A DNA stretch of 64,000 bases from Gordius sp. MW1 (taxonomy: Eukaryota; Nematomorpha; Gordioida; Gordea; Gordiidae): assembly GCA_964036665.1 (NCBI GenBank), contig OZ038528.1, positions 8,376,501 through 8,440,500 on the forward strand, given 5' to 3'. The position numbers and the translations under genes were made by a program. The notes beneath the pieces were generated by a model, which was not told the origin of the DNA, made no database searches, and worked only from the letters and a program-made list of their open reading frames with translations. Shown piece by piece: positions 1-12,770 of the stretch; position 1 is the stretch's first letter, and each line of letters starts with the position of its first letter.

Positions 1-520
1 ATTATATAAATAAATAAGTTAATTTAATAATAGGAAAAGGCATATTTATTTAAAATTTAATAGATTTGTAACAGTTTTAAATACTTATAAGGTATTTAAA
101 AAGTGTGATGTTAAGCATAATTGGGTGACAAAAAGTTATCACTGGTGTATAAATGTCAGTTATAATATTCGCCAATGTAGAGAAAATATTTTAGTACAGC
201 GTTTATAATAGTGTAATGGCGTAGCCTAAAATCTATAGCATCAAAATGAAGAGATATTAAAAAACCTCCTTTAAATTTGGTTAAATAAAAGCTTTTACAA
301 TATTTGGTTGAAATCAGAATCAATTAAAAATAATACAAATTTCCGCGAGTATAAAAGAAGCGAAATTATGTAGATAAAAAAATTAGAATATAGTTATTAG
401 TAAAATTTAGACCAGATGAAGGTTTTTTAGGTGAGGTTTGATTATAATAAAAACCAGTATAAATATAATGGCTCAAAAAGTATAAAGTAAAAATAATAAT
501 ATATATAATAAGTATAGGCC
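1..520. other. AT-rich DNA without recognised genes
   Basis: I see no coding region, RNA gene or clear repeat here. The stretch is very AT-rich and ends where the left LTR of the Gypsy fossil begins. Confidence 0.5.
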
Positions 521-698
521 TGTTAGGTCTGGGAACCTTTATTTACTACAGATTTCGAAGAGATACAAATATAGAAAAGTGAGTAAAGCGTGTATATCAA
601 ACGCATATATAAGTTACAACCAACGATAATTTGATTGACAACACATCTGTAAATAACATATCCCCTGAGGCGCTTCGCACTCCAATTACCTCTCTACA
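521..698 (-). repeat. LTR of the Gypsy fossil (3' LTR in element orientation)
   Basis: It starts TGTTAGGTCTGGGAAC and ends CTCTCTACA. It aligns along its length with 4426-4605, and the purine-rich tract adjoins it on the inner side. Confidence 0.9.
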
Positions 699-3600
699 GT
701 TCCCCCCTTTTCACAGACAAAATCCTTAAGGAATGCTGGCGGTTTCCGACTACGCTGCGGGTATCTAGGTTCTTCTCTGGGCGTTTCTGACTGGTTTTGA
801 ATTTGTTCCCTTTTAGGTTCTTCTCTGTACGTTCCTGACTGGTTTTGAATTTGTTCCCTCGTAGCACTTGTTCCCCGGTTTTGCATTTGTTCCCTTAAAG
901 CACTTTTTCCCGCTTCCCTTTCTGATGATATCCTTTGCGGCCACCCGTTCTCTTGTCCCAGCGTGGTTCAATCCAGGATTTTCCGTTCCTTACTTGATCC
1001 ACGTGTCGGTGGTGTTTTTTTCACTGTGCCCATACATAGTAGGACCGACTACCGTGCTTGGCTTTTATCGTGCCTTCTACCTATTTGCTTGGTCCCAAAA
1101 ACATGCGTACCCAAACCAAGTCTCCTACGTTGAAAATCCGCGGGTTCCCGGTCTCTAACCATTGTTGTGGTACGGTTTCCCTCAATACCTCCCATTCGGT
1201 TCGCATACGCCTTTTTAACATCACCTCTGCTGGGCTTTTATTGGTAGGGGGGTGTTTTGTTGATCTGTAGTTTTCCAAAAATCTACTTAGCCCCACTTCC
1301 GACTCGTTTCTAATAATGGCTTCTTTGATTAATCGTACATACCTTTCTGCCAGACCGTTAGAGGCAGGATGGTAAGGGGCTGTCCATCGCTGATTAATCC
1401 CTCTCAGCTTGCAAAAATTCTGTAATTCCTGCCCTTTGAATTGCGGGCCGTTATCTGATATTAACCATGGTGGATTTCCAAATCTAGCAAACGTTTCGGC
1501 AAGTTTTTTTATAATAATGGTCGATGTGGTGTCCTCTAATTTAAACGCCTCTACCCTTTACGAGCAATTGTCCACCATAACCAGGTATGACTTACCCTTG
1601 AGAGGACCCATGATATCGATATGTACTTGAACCCTCGGTCTATGGCTAGGTTGACACTCTATCAACGGTGCCTTCTTCGCCGCCGCGACAGTGTAATTGC
1701 AATTCCGGCACCCTTTCGCTGCGCTCAATAAATCATCGTCAAGAGTAGGCCACCATATAAACTGCCACGCCACTTCTTGCATTCGCTTGATACCCACGTG
1801 GCCCCGATGTAGTCTTTGGAGTACCGCCTCTTAACTTAGCCGTAATTAATATTCGTCGCGCTTTGTAAAATATTGTGTTTTTTGTTTCATGTATCTTTGG
1901 CAGGTGTTTTTCGTAGTAGCGCTTTAGACCATAAGTGACCATTGTGTTTTGTTTACCTTTAAACCACTCCTTTCACTGACGTAGCCCCGGATCGTCCAAG
2001 GTGTGTTGTCTCACTATGTCTAATGATATAAATGGATTTGTCGAGTCTTCTGTTTCCTCGCTAACCTGATACGCGTGTTCGTTCGGTTTTCTGGACAAGA
2101 AATCTGCCGCTTTTTCGGATCCCTTGTTGTACTCAAACTTGGTCGTGTAGCCTGATACCATGAGCGCCCACCTAGTTAGACGTGGTGACCATTGTTCCTT
2201 GCCCCTTTTGCTCTGATCAAATATATATACTAGCCGTCTATGATCTGTCATAATAGCAACGCTTCGTCTTTGTATATTCATTAAACTTTTTTAGTCCATA
2301 AACCACCGCATGCGCCTCTCGTTCGATCGTCGAATACCGGCTTTCATTATCGTTGAACGCTCTTAAAGCATAGGCCACCACTCTCCAATTCTCCCCTGGT
2401 GCTCGTTGCTGTAAGATGGCCTTTAACCCTGTACGTGAGGCGTCTACGACCAGGCCAGTCTCCCAATCTCCATTAAAGTATGCCAGTACGGGGGCTTTCG
2501 TAAGCGCGGACTTGATGGCTTCAAATGCGCCTTGTTGTTCTCCACCCCAGTGGTACGTCACAATTTTTTCATGAGTTTCTGAATCAAGTGCACGATTTTG
2601 GCGTAGTCCTTAATGAACTTTGAAAAATAGGCTGTTAACCCAAGGAACGATTTATTTTCATTTTTGTTTGTTAAATTTTTCCACTGCGTGACCACTTCGG
2701 CTTTATTGTCGTTGATTTGAATCCCCTTGTTACTTATTACGTATCCCAAAAATATTACTTCCTTAGCCCACATGATGCTCTTGGAAATGTTTGGCACGAA
2801 CCCCCACTTTTGTAACGTTTCTAGTATTTTGAGTAACCGCTCATTGTGGATTTCTTCCGTTTCCCCTGCAATTAGTATATCGTCTAGGTATACCGCTACC
2901 CCCTCCATGCCTTCTAATATTTGATCCATTGTTTTTTGGAAAATAGCCGCGGCACAATTTAAGCCAAACGGCATCCGATTAACTTTAAATAAGCCCTTGT
3001 GCGTGGAGATAGTCACTCGTTGACTTGTCTATGGACCTAATTTAAGCTCTAGGTACGCTTTAGTTAGGTCCAGCTTAGTAAAACAACACGCGTTATCAAG
3101 TTTATTTAACAAATCGTCGATTTTGGGTAAGGGGTACAACAAAATTTGTGCGTATTTATTTATCGTAAACCGGTAATCGATGCATAATCGTAGACTCCCA
3201 TCGCTTTTTTATGGGTACCACTGGACTGGCCACTCTTAAGAAATCGATTGGTTCTATTACCTCGTCTCGGACCCATTTATACAGCTCTCCTTCTACTTCT
3301 TTCTTCCACGCCATCGGCACCTTTCGTGCGGGGATAAATACGGGATCTATGCCCTTTTTTAACGATACTTCCACCGTTATTCCCTTGACTGCTTCTGGGA
3401 ATTCGTTTAGTTGGCCCATCCCATTGTTTCATCACGTGCTGGATCGCCGACTTGGTATGCTTCGGTTTTTCCACGTAATTGACCGCGAACCGTTCCGCCG
3501 CAGCTCTCGAATTCCAACGTATTCGTCGCCAGATTTCGGGCTCGAATTCTTGGATCTAATCGATCCCGCACAACGGCGGCCCAGCTACGTCTGCTAACAA

Positions 3601-4425
3601 TAACGACAGATGTTTTCTCGTGTTACCCATTCGGACATCGGCTTGCACCTTGGCAACGATCTTTATTTCATCGTGGCCGTACGCGTACACCGTCGGGACG
3701 GGCTCTTTATTGCGTGGGATCTCCTTCGCCCATCTTTGCGCCGGTATTATCAATACCGTAGTGCTGGTATCGAAGATGCATTGGAATAACTCGTTATTAA
3801 TATATATATATACTGTTAACACATTTAAAGTATGGTTTAACCTGGGAATCCAGACCGGCCCAGGCCAGACTTCTCGTCTCGCTACTACTCTCCACGCCTC
3901 TTCAGACAAATCCTGCAAGGTGCTTAGCCCCCCATTTATCGCGGCCGTTACCGCCAGGTCGCGTAGACGGTCCCATTTGATGTCGTTTTCTGCCAACAGC
4001 CTAAGCTTCTATCGCGTAATCCTTTAATTAATTGATCAGCAATTTTGTTTTGCAATTCTTCGTTTCCGAAATTGCAGCGGTTAGCTCCGGCCTTGAGTCT
4101 ATTTGTGTACGCGTCTATCGTCTCTGCCTGGCCTTGTCGCATCTTTGAAAATTCATACCTCTTTACCCTCGCGCAAGAATTCCTCTGGAATAATTTTCTT
4201 AGCCGATTTTTAGTTTTTTCGTATGTAATTCCTGTCAAATCTTGGGGTCTATAGTTATCTAATATTAATTAAAACGCCTCCTCCCCGAGGCTGGTTAGTA
4301 CCACAGCCGCTTTGGTCTGTCTCGTGCTTATTCCCGCTCCTTAGGAATAGTTTATAAAGCCGTCGATGTTCTCCGTTATTTTATACCTCTGCATCTCCGC
4401 GTAGGTTTCTACTTCACGACGCCAC

Positions 4426-4605
4426 TGTTACGACTGGGAATATCATTTAATACACGTTTCAAAGGGATACAAAAATAGTAAGTGTCTAAATCGTGTATAT
4501 CAAACGAATATATAAGTTACAACCAATTAACGGTAATTTGATTGACAATACATCGGTAAATAACGTATCCACGGAGGCACTTCGCACTCCAATTACCTCT
4601 CTACA
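4426..4605 (-). repeat. LTR of the Gypsy fossil (5' LTR in element orientation)
   Basis: It starts TGTTACGACTGGGAAT and ends CTCTCTACA, matching 521-698 with scattered substitutions and small indels. The primer-binding-like site lies just inside it. Confidence 0.9.
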
Positions 4606-6600
4606 AATTTGATAACAATGATTTTTGCCATAAAATAAAATAGGCGCTCTTTAATTTGAAGTTTACAACCCTATGATCTTGATCTTATAATAATGTTGCT
4701 TTTAATGTTGTTTATACGTTTTAATATGTGCAACTATTATCAATTCTGTAAATAATAACATTATCATTTAAAGTCACTCGCACATTGTTTTTTATAACGC
4801 TATTAAACATGCAATTAACTCCATGGGCTATAATTGAGGATGGTAATATCAATGGACTAAAACGGTTGCCTTAAATATATTAAGGTCAACTTTGAGGCTT
4901 TACCCGGGGTAACAAGGGGTCTCAGTTTGCCCAATATATAATAAATCAAATATAGGTGAACTTTAAATTTACAAATCTTTTATATTTGACAAACACAGTA
5001 AATTTGATACAAATGTTATAATTGGATAAACTATAAAATTTAATTAGGTCTTTAATCTAACAATTAATTAGTATATTTATAACACAGAAGTTTTAACTAT
5101 AACACTCGCATGAATACTAGTTTAATCTCAAATCTAAAAGTGTCAATAAAAATCACCATTAAATTTTAAATTTAATGCACAATTATGCTATTTTAGATAT
5201 ATCATGTACCAAGAGGCGGAATAATGTAAAGAAAAGAGGTCGCGGACACATGATTTAAAGATTTGAAGGGGAATCAGGAATATATTGGGAGAATTGTGGA
5301 GGATAGGGGGATATATCGGGCTGGTGGTAGGATAAACCTTGCCTCCTCCCCCCAAAGGAGGGTTACTTTTGCTTCTTCCTCTACATCTTTATCATACTAT
5401 AAATAAATAAAAACTAAGGAATAAAATAATGATCGAAATATAAAAGTTATCGATACAAGATGCGTATATAAATTCACTGGTGCGTGTTGATAGAAATTAC
5501 AAACACGTACAAGCGCGTGGGGAGGGGGGAAGTAACACACACGTACTGGAAATTTAATGGAAAGGAAAAGTACCACATATGAAGTAGTAGGGTTCAGTAC
5601 TACGCTACGATTGTATATAATAAAATCAGTACAAGAAATACACCAGATGTTCTACCATATATATATACGATCACAATCAACGAACTTGCAATTATGTATC
5701 AAGAAAAATAGGGGGGGGGGATTAGAATATGTATGTATGAAATTGCAATTAATATATAAAGAAAGGAGAGGGGACAATCCGTATACAACAATATATTAAA
5801 CATAAAGCGGTTCTTTCGTGCTATAGTTCAAATATATTTATAGATATTTAATTTACACTTACCATAGAAAATGTAATCTCTAGGAATTAGTTCTCATATT
5901 TATATTGCCAGTGAGGTGTTTTGTCGCGCTAAATCTTCTAAAAAGTTTGTGTATTAAGGGTTTTTATTGATATAAAGGTTTGCCGTTTCGATTTTTTAAA
6001 CATTTATTTAATATTTTAATAAAATAGGAAATTTTATTTGCATGTCGAAGTCGATAATTCTCGTCGAGACAAGACGAACCGAGATTTTTCTAAGACGAAA
6101 TTTTCATAATCGCTACCGACACGAGATTTTACAGTCGGGACCGGGACGATATGAGATCGAAACACTAGTCACGCCAGGTATAAACGAATTTCCATTCAAT
6201 GTAGAGCTAGCACAATTATATTCTTATTTAAAGGCAAAGGAAACACTTAGGAGTGTGGCAATTATAAACCTATCAAGCTAATTGCCAGTCTTTGAAACTT
6301 ACGGAAAATTAAACGAGGTGAAAATATGGGTTGACCTATTCGTATAGTGACGGGCAAATTTATAGTCCATATCTTTGCATTAAAAATCATTGGTAAATAA
6401 GGGAAAAAAGAAGGAAACCTATATATGTTCTTTATCGATTTGGTGAAATCTTATGTCACGCTCGCGATATAATATGGTCGTGTTTGATAAAACAAAATAT
6501 CCCTGATGCAATGTATCGCCTAGGAAAAATATTTATAGAGCCTTAAACTCTGGCGTTAGGACAATAGTTTGGGGCTTTAAATCATTTTGGGTTGGATTTG
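4606..6600. other. AT-rich DNA without recognised genes
   Basis: Open frames at 5557-5799 and 6042-6281 resemble nothing I know, and low-complexity sequence surrounds them. A poly-G run sits near 5710. The interval around 6040-6180 is richer in CG dinucleotides than its neighbourhood, but I cannot assign it. Confidence 0.4.
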
Positions 6601-6614
6601 GAATATATCTAAGA

Positions 6615-6746
6615 TTGGCTAAGTGGTGTAGTTAAATTGGGAGCCTAGGGGCCGAGATTTCTCGCCACGCCCTCTAGACTAAAATCCTGACCTCGTCGTC
6701 ACACTTAAGAGAAAAATATTGGCCCCTTCGGCCACCTAGGCTAAAT
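6615..6746. repeat. Short inverted repeat with a tRNA box-A-like start
   Basis: TTGGCTAAGTGG at 6615 resembles a pol III box A. A weak box-B-like word follows at 6677-6687. Sequence near 6636-6655 (AGCCTAGGGGCCGAG) is roughly repeated in inverse at about 6722-6746 (CTTCGGCCACCTAGGCT), so the block could fold into a hairpin. It may be a decayed tRNA-derived SINE or a small foldback element. No flanking duplication was found, so the assignment is weak. Confidence 0.3.
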
Positions 6747-7639
6747 TTCAAACCCAATTTAAATAATTTTAATAAAAATTGATAATAGTATTTATATTTA
6801 TTAATTTTTATTAATTAGGAATTTTCAATTAGAGAAAATATTGTGTGTTTTTGTTTAAAAAAAGGAAGGGAGGGAGGGGGGGGGGGGGGAAGAGTTCCGA
6901 CTTGGAGTTCGTTCTTTCGTTTTGTCACATACGCCTAGTTATGGAGGATTGTTTTTACAAAACTCATCTATACTCCGTATAAATGCATCACATTAGCTAT
7001 GCAATTTATGCGCGTGATAGGGGGAAGAGTCGAGTGAAGAAATGAGGGCAATATTCAAGCAGGGTGCTAGAGAATTATATATATTTGGCCTAAAAATTAG
7101 CCGCCCAAACCAACAAAAACTCTCACATGAAAATCAACAAGCTAGAGAAATACGAAAAGAAATTTATATATAATGGTAATCAGTCCCCATAAACGCGCTG
7201 ATTATAACCAACTATGAATATGTAAATTAAAAATTTTGACAATTTTAAATAAAGTAATGTATCACGGCTATATTAAGTCATTCTAATTACGCATTTAAAA
7301 GTTTCAAAGTTTATATATAAATAATAATTACCTCTTGCTTAATACTTTCTCATAGATGGTCCATATACATAAACAAGTTGATTTAAATTTACACCTTACC
7401 CAACGTAGCTATGATGATATTTCCAAATTAAAGCCATCTGCATTCAAAATCCACTTCATCAACCTTTTTTTTAATGCTTGTCGAAGAGAAACCTAGATTC
7501 ATTTCTTATTGTTATAAGGCTATTGGATATGTTTATATGATACAAATTTGATATTTTTCAAAATGTTGATGGTTTTTGGTAAATAATCAGAACTAAGAAT
7601 CATGCAATTGTTTATATATGGAGAGTATTATCAATTAAA

Positions 7640-9235
7640 AAATGGGCCTTTAGTCGAAGACATTAACCAGGAAAATATAATAGGAGAATAAAACACAGCG
7701 GATAGGATCACAGAAAAGGAGGTCAAAGTTGCTATGGGTAAATTAAAGTCAGGAAAAGCTCTCGGGCCAGACATCATACCAATATAAGGCTTTAAAACGT
7801 TAGGAAATAATGGTGCCCAAATCCTCGTTAAGCTTTGCAACAATATCTTAAAAATGGGTAAAATGTCTAACGAGTGGAGGGATAGTTCGATATACGATGA
7901 ATTCAGGATTTTAGCAACTACAGAGGGATGAAGCTTATAAGTCACACTTTGAAGGTGTTAGAAAAAGTGATCGAAATACGGCTTCGGAGTTTACTTCAAA
8001 TTCGAGATAACTAATTCAGATTTATGCCGGAGAGGTCTACAGCAGATGCCCTGTACAGTATTAGAAGATTTATGGAACGGTTTAGAGAAAGGGAGAAGGA
8101 TTTGCACATGTGTTTTATCGATCTAGAAAAAGCGTTTGATAAAGTCCCTCGTACATTAGTGTGGAAATGTCTTAAAGAAATGTGTCATAAATATACGTCA
8201 GAGCAATAAAAGATAATACAAGGGAAATAGCACATACAGTAGAACAACGGTGGGGACTGCAAAGGGTTTTGCCATTAACACTAGAGTACATCAAGGTTCA
8301 GCTCGTAGTTACTTCCTATTCATAATGATAATCGATATTATTATAGAGGATTTGGGCGAGGAAGCTTCTTGGGCAATGATCTTTGCAGGCGATATAATCC
8401 TCTGTGCCAAAAGTGAACAAGAATTGGCTAATAATGTAAATAGATGGGTAAATGCAATAGAAGAAAGTGGTCTCAGGGTAAATCGAAAGAAAACAGAAGA
8501 CATGAAGACAAAGTTAAAATCAGATAAAAATCAGATGCGATTGATCAACACTTCAATCGGATGGCAAGTATTAATTTCGGATGGCTCAAATGGAGAGTTA
8601 ACAGGCCTTCTGTGTGACAAAAACATCTCAAGAATACTAAAAAGTTCACTGTATAGGTCCATGGGCGTAGCCAAGTTTTGGATTAGGGGGGGGGGGGCAA
8701 GTTGTTTAAGTTCAATTAGGGGGGGGGGCAAAACATATATTTTTTTAATTTTTAAGGGTTTTTGGATTGAATTTCCCCCCCCCCCCCCCCTTTGACTAAG
8801 CCCATGTATAGATCCATCATACAGCCAACAGTCCTGTATAGCTCGGGATCCTATACATAAAATAGAAGAGCAGCGTCTTGCATTCATGGAGATGAGAATG
8901 CTAAGATAGGTGCTAGGAGTAAGCAGAAAGGAACATAGGCGAAATGAAGAACTAAGAAGAAATTTGGGTACAACATCTATTACGACAAAGCCTCTAACAA
9001 ACAATAGATGGTATAGCCATGTTGAGAGAAGGGACGATAGCTACGTCGGCAAAAAATTGAGAAGATGAATTTCGCAGGAAAACGAAAGAGAGGAAGACCC
9101 AAGCATAGGTGGATCCATAAAATAAGGCACGATATGAAAATTCACAAGATAAAGAAAGATCTATTTATATACAGAGCCAAATGGAAGGACTGACCACCAG
9201 CCTAGGTGACGAACAGTCATAGAAAGAAGAAGTAT
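7640..9235 (+). mobile_element. LINE (non-LTR retrotransposon) remnant, reverse transcriptase region
   Basis: The conceptual translation shows reverse transcriptase blocks in order. A KLKSGKALGPD block lies near 7735. The block CFIDLEKAFDKVPR lies near 8110. A GFAINTRVHQGSA block follows at about 8265. The catalytic block reads MIFAGDIILCA near 8380, with FAGD where FADD is expected. GLRVNRKKTEDM follows at 8480. The tail KRGRPKHRWIHKIRHDM near 9085 is typical of a LINE C-terminus. Several stops and frame changes interrupt it, so it is a dead 5'-truncated copy. A 147-bp transposon sits inside at 8660-8806. The clade is not certain. Confidence 0.85.
8660..8806. mobile_element. 147-bp MITE (CATGGGCG family) inserted in the LINE
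   Basis: The ends are inverted: CATGGGCGTAGCCAA on the left, and a right end whose complement reads CATGGGCTTAGTCAA. The flanks are TATAGGTC and TATAGATC, an 8-bp target-site duplication with one mismatch. The interior has G-runs and a C-run. The same family occurs at 40873-41013 and, more diverged, near 11485. It is a non-autonomous DNA transposon whose superfamily is uncertain (hAT or Merlin type by TSD length). Confidence 0.75.
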
Positions 9236-11289
9236 ATATATATATTTGCCCCGATGACATTTAAGGAATTCCAAGTATTATATATGTCGATTAGGTTAGT
9301 GGAGTGCGGGCATTAAAAACAATTTTCAAGGTCATATTAATTGCTTGACTACTAATTACCATTTAAAAAGGGTGGGGCTTAAGGGGGAGAGGTGATGCTG
9401 TGCGTAATCACTTATCGCTAGGTATTAATTCTTGACTATTAATTACCATTTAAGAGGGGTGGGGCTTAAAGGGAAGAGGTGATGGCGTACGTCCATTTAT
9501 TGTTTTAGGCCTGCGTGAGGGGATGGGGAAACAAGGGGGAGGGGGTCAGACGGTTAATAGGTGGGGAGGGCATGAGGGGCAAAGGTGGGAATTAGACTGG
9601 GGCAGGTGTGTATTTGGTTGAATGAAGTATCAAAATACACCCCTATTTACCACCTCTTTAATATTTTTCATTATTTTATATAGTTACAAAGCATAGCTCA
9701 ATAATCTATTTTAATCATGTTTTATAAACAACGCATGATTTAGATCTTAATTTTTAGGCTAATTTGGGTATTTCGATTAAGTTCTAAATTTATGGTAAGG
9801 GGGCGGGCGAAGGGGGGCCAAACAAGGAGGTTAGAAATGGAGCGGAGGGGGCAAAAAGGGGAAGGGGCAATGGTCAAACCCTAAACATGGGATCGGAGAA
9901 AGATATTTTTATTGTGGCCTAAAAGTTAGCCGCCCATACCAAAAGATGCACAAACAATTAAAAATCAAGTGAAGCCCGGAAAAGGATAAAATGGTTAATC
10001 TTTGGCCAAGGAACGGTCATCATTTATTTTTAGCTAGAAAAATTGATTTTTAATATATTTGAAGCTAAGGCAACATAAATGCCAAAACCTGCAAGTACAA
10101 AAATAAAAACAAATTTTGGTCTTTGGCTGGGGTCAGGAGGTAAGCAACGGTCAGCATTGATTTGCCTGGAATTATTTAGCCAGTTCCGCAGTCATCCGCT
10201 ATAAGCAACAACCTAGACTAATTTACCCAAAAATTTATTTATAAAAGTAAGCTGGACCCATAAACAATAATGGATATTGGGCTCGGGCAAGGTCAAATAG
10301 ATTAAAGCTTAACAGCGGTTATTGTTATTATTTATTACTTTCAGCCAAAAAATATGTTGTGTATATTTGAAGCGTAGGCACAAAAATAAAAATGGATTTT
10401 GGCCTTTGGCCGGAGTCAGATAAAGTAGAAGTAAGAATGGTCATCATTAATTATCGGGGAATTATTTGGGCAGTTTCACAATCATTCGTTAAAAGAATCT
10501 AGAAAAATTCACAAAAATAAATCCCAAAGCAGCAAATATAAGTTGCAATTTACCTGAATTCTGGCCTCTGACCGGGTCAGACAAATTAGATGTCACCATT
10601 AAGCAATATAGAAGTCGTTTACAAAAGCATAAGTCCACAGTCATTAAAAATCCATATGAGTTTCCAAGGCAATTATTTAAGTTGGACAGGACAGGACGAA
10701 CGGACGAGGGACGGACGACAAAAAGCGAGCCCATTATCCTTTTAATAGTCTCAGTTTAAAAAAGGTTTTATATAGTTGCCATGGTGTTCCAAATATATCT
10801 GCGGCCATAAAAACTCAACCATAAGCATGCTGCCTTTAATCTAGATGAGTGATGCAACACCCTTTAGTTATAAAAGTTGTCCTTTTTATTACATTTAGTA
10901 ATTGTAATTTCTACAAAAATTAAATTATCATTTTGTACTTTTACAAAACAATTTTATAAGCATAGTATACACTGAATAATTTTAAATAACCTGAGACAGT
11001 TGTTTTTCAAAATATGTTTTGAAATAAAAAAATTTGATAATTTTGGGCCTGACTAAGTTGTGAGTCAAGCTGATATACATAATATTGATAGGGAGTGAAA
11101 AAAACGAGATCAAACGAATTTGGTTTATATATAGGTATAAGGGGGAAAAATGCGCAAAGGAGAAATTAGCCTAGTTTGACAATCGGGTATAGGTAAATTC
11201 AGCTGTCGTTTAACCCCTTCTAGACTACACCTAGGCAACTTAATCTGCCCTAAGTCCGTTTTCATTCAATTTAATTATGAAATGATAGC
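9236..11289. other. Gene-free stretch: G-rich repeats, then unassigned AT-rich DNA
   Basis: 9236-10740 holds the tandem and subterminal repeats described for the composite at 6860-10740. I recognise nothing in 10741-11289. Confidence 0.4.
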
Positions 11290-12290
11290 GAGTGACATTT
11301 AAGACGTCTACTTGGTAAATGCTATATGCCGATGGTATAACACTATGCGATAGACAAACGAGAAAGTATTCGATAAAGCCAAAAAGTGGTCTAAGCGCCT
11401 ACCTGGATAAGGTTAAAAAGTGAACAAAGGATTTGCATTGAGATGAACGTTACAGACACCCCGTCGCTAGTTAAACATCATAGGCGTAACTAGGATTTCT
11501 TCAATGCGGTGTTGAAAATTTTAAGGTGAAATTTTTTTTTGAAACTATTTTTTTGGATAAAAATGTTTTTTTTCCTAAAAGTTTAAAGTGACAATAGCGT
11601 AAAAATAATAATATTCTAAAAGTAAAATTCTAACAAATATTTATTTTTATTAAACATACAATATAAAAATTATATAAATTGAAAATCATGGGAGAGGTTT
11701 AACCCGAAAACCACCCTCTCCTTACGCCAACGATGACCATCTAAAGAAGACAATAGTAGACAGGTTTACATACCTCGGATAGATGCTAAAAAGCGAGATC
11801 GCACAAAAAAGTGAATGCACGGATACAAAAAGGATAGCACGGCTAAGTACATCCGGTGTATTGTGTGACTAGAAGATGACAATATTGAAGAAGAAAGCTT
11901 AGAAATCCATCGTACGATTGGTGCTATAATAGCGCATTAAAACATGGGCATTAAACGCCACGAAAGAAAACTTAAAATGCAAATGAGAATGATAAGCTGG
12001 TGCTTTTAATAAACTCAACCATGTGACGAATGATATCCTCAGGCCAAAAATAGGGATTCAACCTATGGCGGACTTAATAAGCGAAAATTGAGTAGGTAAG
12101 GTCATATCATAAGGGATGCGGATAATATAATTCGAGTATTAAGTGTAAAAGTATAATTTATGCCAGGTTGAAAAGGCAAATGGTCAAAGTTATGATAAGA
12201 CTATAAATAAAGGTATGACCTTTAATAAAGTCAGATGGATAAATTGATCAAAACAGATCCACTTACAAGGTAGAGGAGAGCTCGTGAATC
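11290..12290 (+). mobile_element. Second LINE remnant, 3' reverse transcriptase part
   Basis: Around 11315-11350 the translation reads MLYADGITLCDRQTRK, a diverged YADD block. After a nested insertion (about 11485-11735) it resumes with TIVDRFTYLG near 11750. The part near 11905-12000 (KSIVRLVL, KTWALNATKENLK) matches the LINE region downstream of the catalytic block. The family looks related to the copy at 7640-9235. It carries many stops and frame changes. Confidence 0.65.
11485..11735. mobile_element. MITE-like insertion in the second LINE
   Basis: It starts ATAGGCGTAACTAGGATTT and ends CTCTCCTTACGCCAACGAT, so GGCGTAA occurs in inverse at both ends around an AT-rich core of about 220 bp. 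It interrupts the LINE frame. A related half-copy lies at 22643-22815. I cannot fix the target-site duplication. Confidence 0.5.
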
Positions 12291-12770
12291 GTTTCCCTCA
12301 GATTTAGTATGTAATATAAAACTTTACAAGGTGCTCATGATAAAAAAATGCTCAAACTATTGTGGCTTAGTGTACTCTTAGGAGTTACATTAATAATTTA
12401 GTTTTGGCAAAGAAGCAAATTTCAAATAATTTGCAGAGGCACCAAATAGCACATCGTTAGCAGGCCATAGCATTGAGATCCAAAACATATTCTATATAAA
12501 TTTATATAATTTATTATGTTATGCATACATAATGATAGGGATAGTTTACCAGGATAATTGGTGAAAATACCTGTATAAGATAGAACGTCAAAACCAAGCA
12601 ATTTACAATGTTAATAGAATAGAGAGAATCAATGAAAAAGAGCCAATAAATCAGAAAATAATTTTTGCTACAGTTTTTCATTTTTTTGGATTTTTAAACT
12701 ATTAACACTTAAGTTTTATATTCGAAAGTTTGCACCATCTTGTTTTCCTCTTTGATTAATAATAATTAAG
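12291..12770. other. Upstream region of SRRT
   Basis: This is about 480 bp of AT-rich DNA between the LINE remnant and the SRRT start codon. It probably holds the promoter and 5' UTR, but I recognise no specific element. Confidence 0.35.

Larger units (their letters stand above)
521..4605 (-). mobile_element. Ty3/Gypsy LTR retrotransposon fossil
   Basis: This is an old, broken Gypsy element read on the minus strand. It is bounded by two direct LTRs of about 180 bp that begin TGTTA and end TACA. A polypurine tract lies next to the left LTR (about 699-716). A primer-binding-like site (TGGCGTCGTGAAG on the minus strand) lies next to the right LTR. In element order from the right, the parts are a gag-like region (about 3950-4240), an aspartic-protease-like region (about 3560-3990), reverse transcriptase with the YLDD motif (about 2560-3420), RNase H (about 1970-2560) and integrase with its zinc-finger and C-terminal regions (about 900-1800). 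That is the Gypsy gene order. The coding region carries many breaks. The LTRs differ at roughly one base in seven by eye, so the insertion is not recent. I found no clear target-site duplication. Confidence 0.93.
6860..10740 (+). repeat. Diverged composite related to the minisatellite (Helitron-like) elements
   Basis: The left part has a G-rich run (about 6868-6892), then GCTATGCAATTTATGCGC near 6997, matching the subterminal word GCTATGCAATTTATGGGC of the elements at 22826 and 37491. The right end (about 10690-10737) has GGACGGACGACAAAAAGCGAGCCCAT, shown here as GGACGGACGACAAA plus GCGAGCCCAT, matching their right end. Inside, 7085-7160 and 9915-9990 are alike, a GGGTGGGGCTTAA block is doubled at about 9346-9410 and 9428-9490, and about 10010-10500 repeats with a period near 290-300 bp. 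A LINE remnant occupies 7640-9235. The whole could be one old copy or several fragments. Confidence 0.4.

Noticed and set aside
5557-6281. Two open frames (5557-5799 and 6042-6281) as possible genes
   Set aside because: They have no recognisable domain, no flanking splice-consistent exons and a low-complexity context. They are more likely chance.
4800-7600. Search for bacterial-type systems, CRISPR arrays or operons
   Set aside because: Spliced animal genes, poly(A)-like signals and eukaryotic transposons show that this is nuclear eukaryotic DNA. No spaced direct-repeat array of CRISPR type exists.
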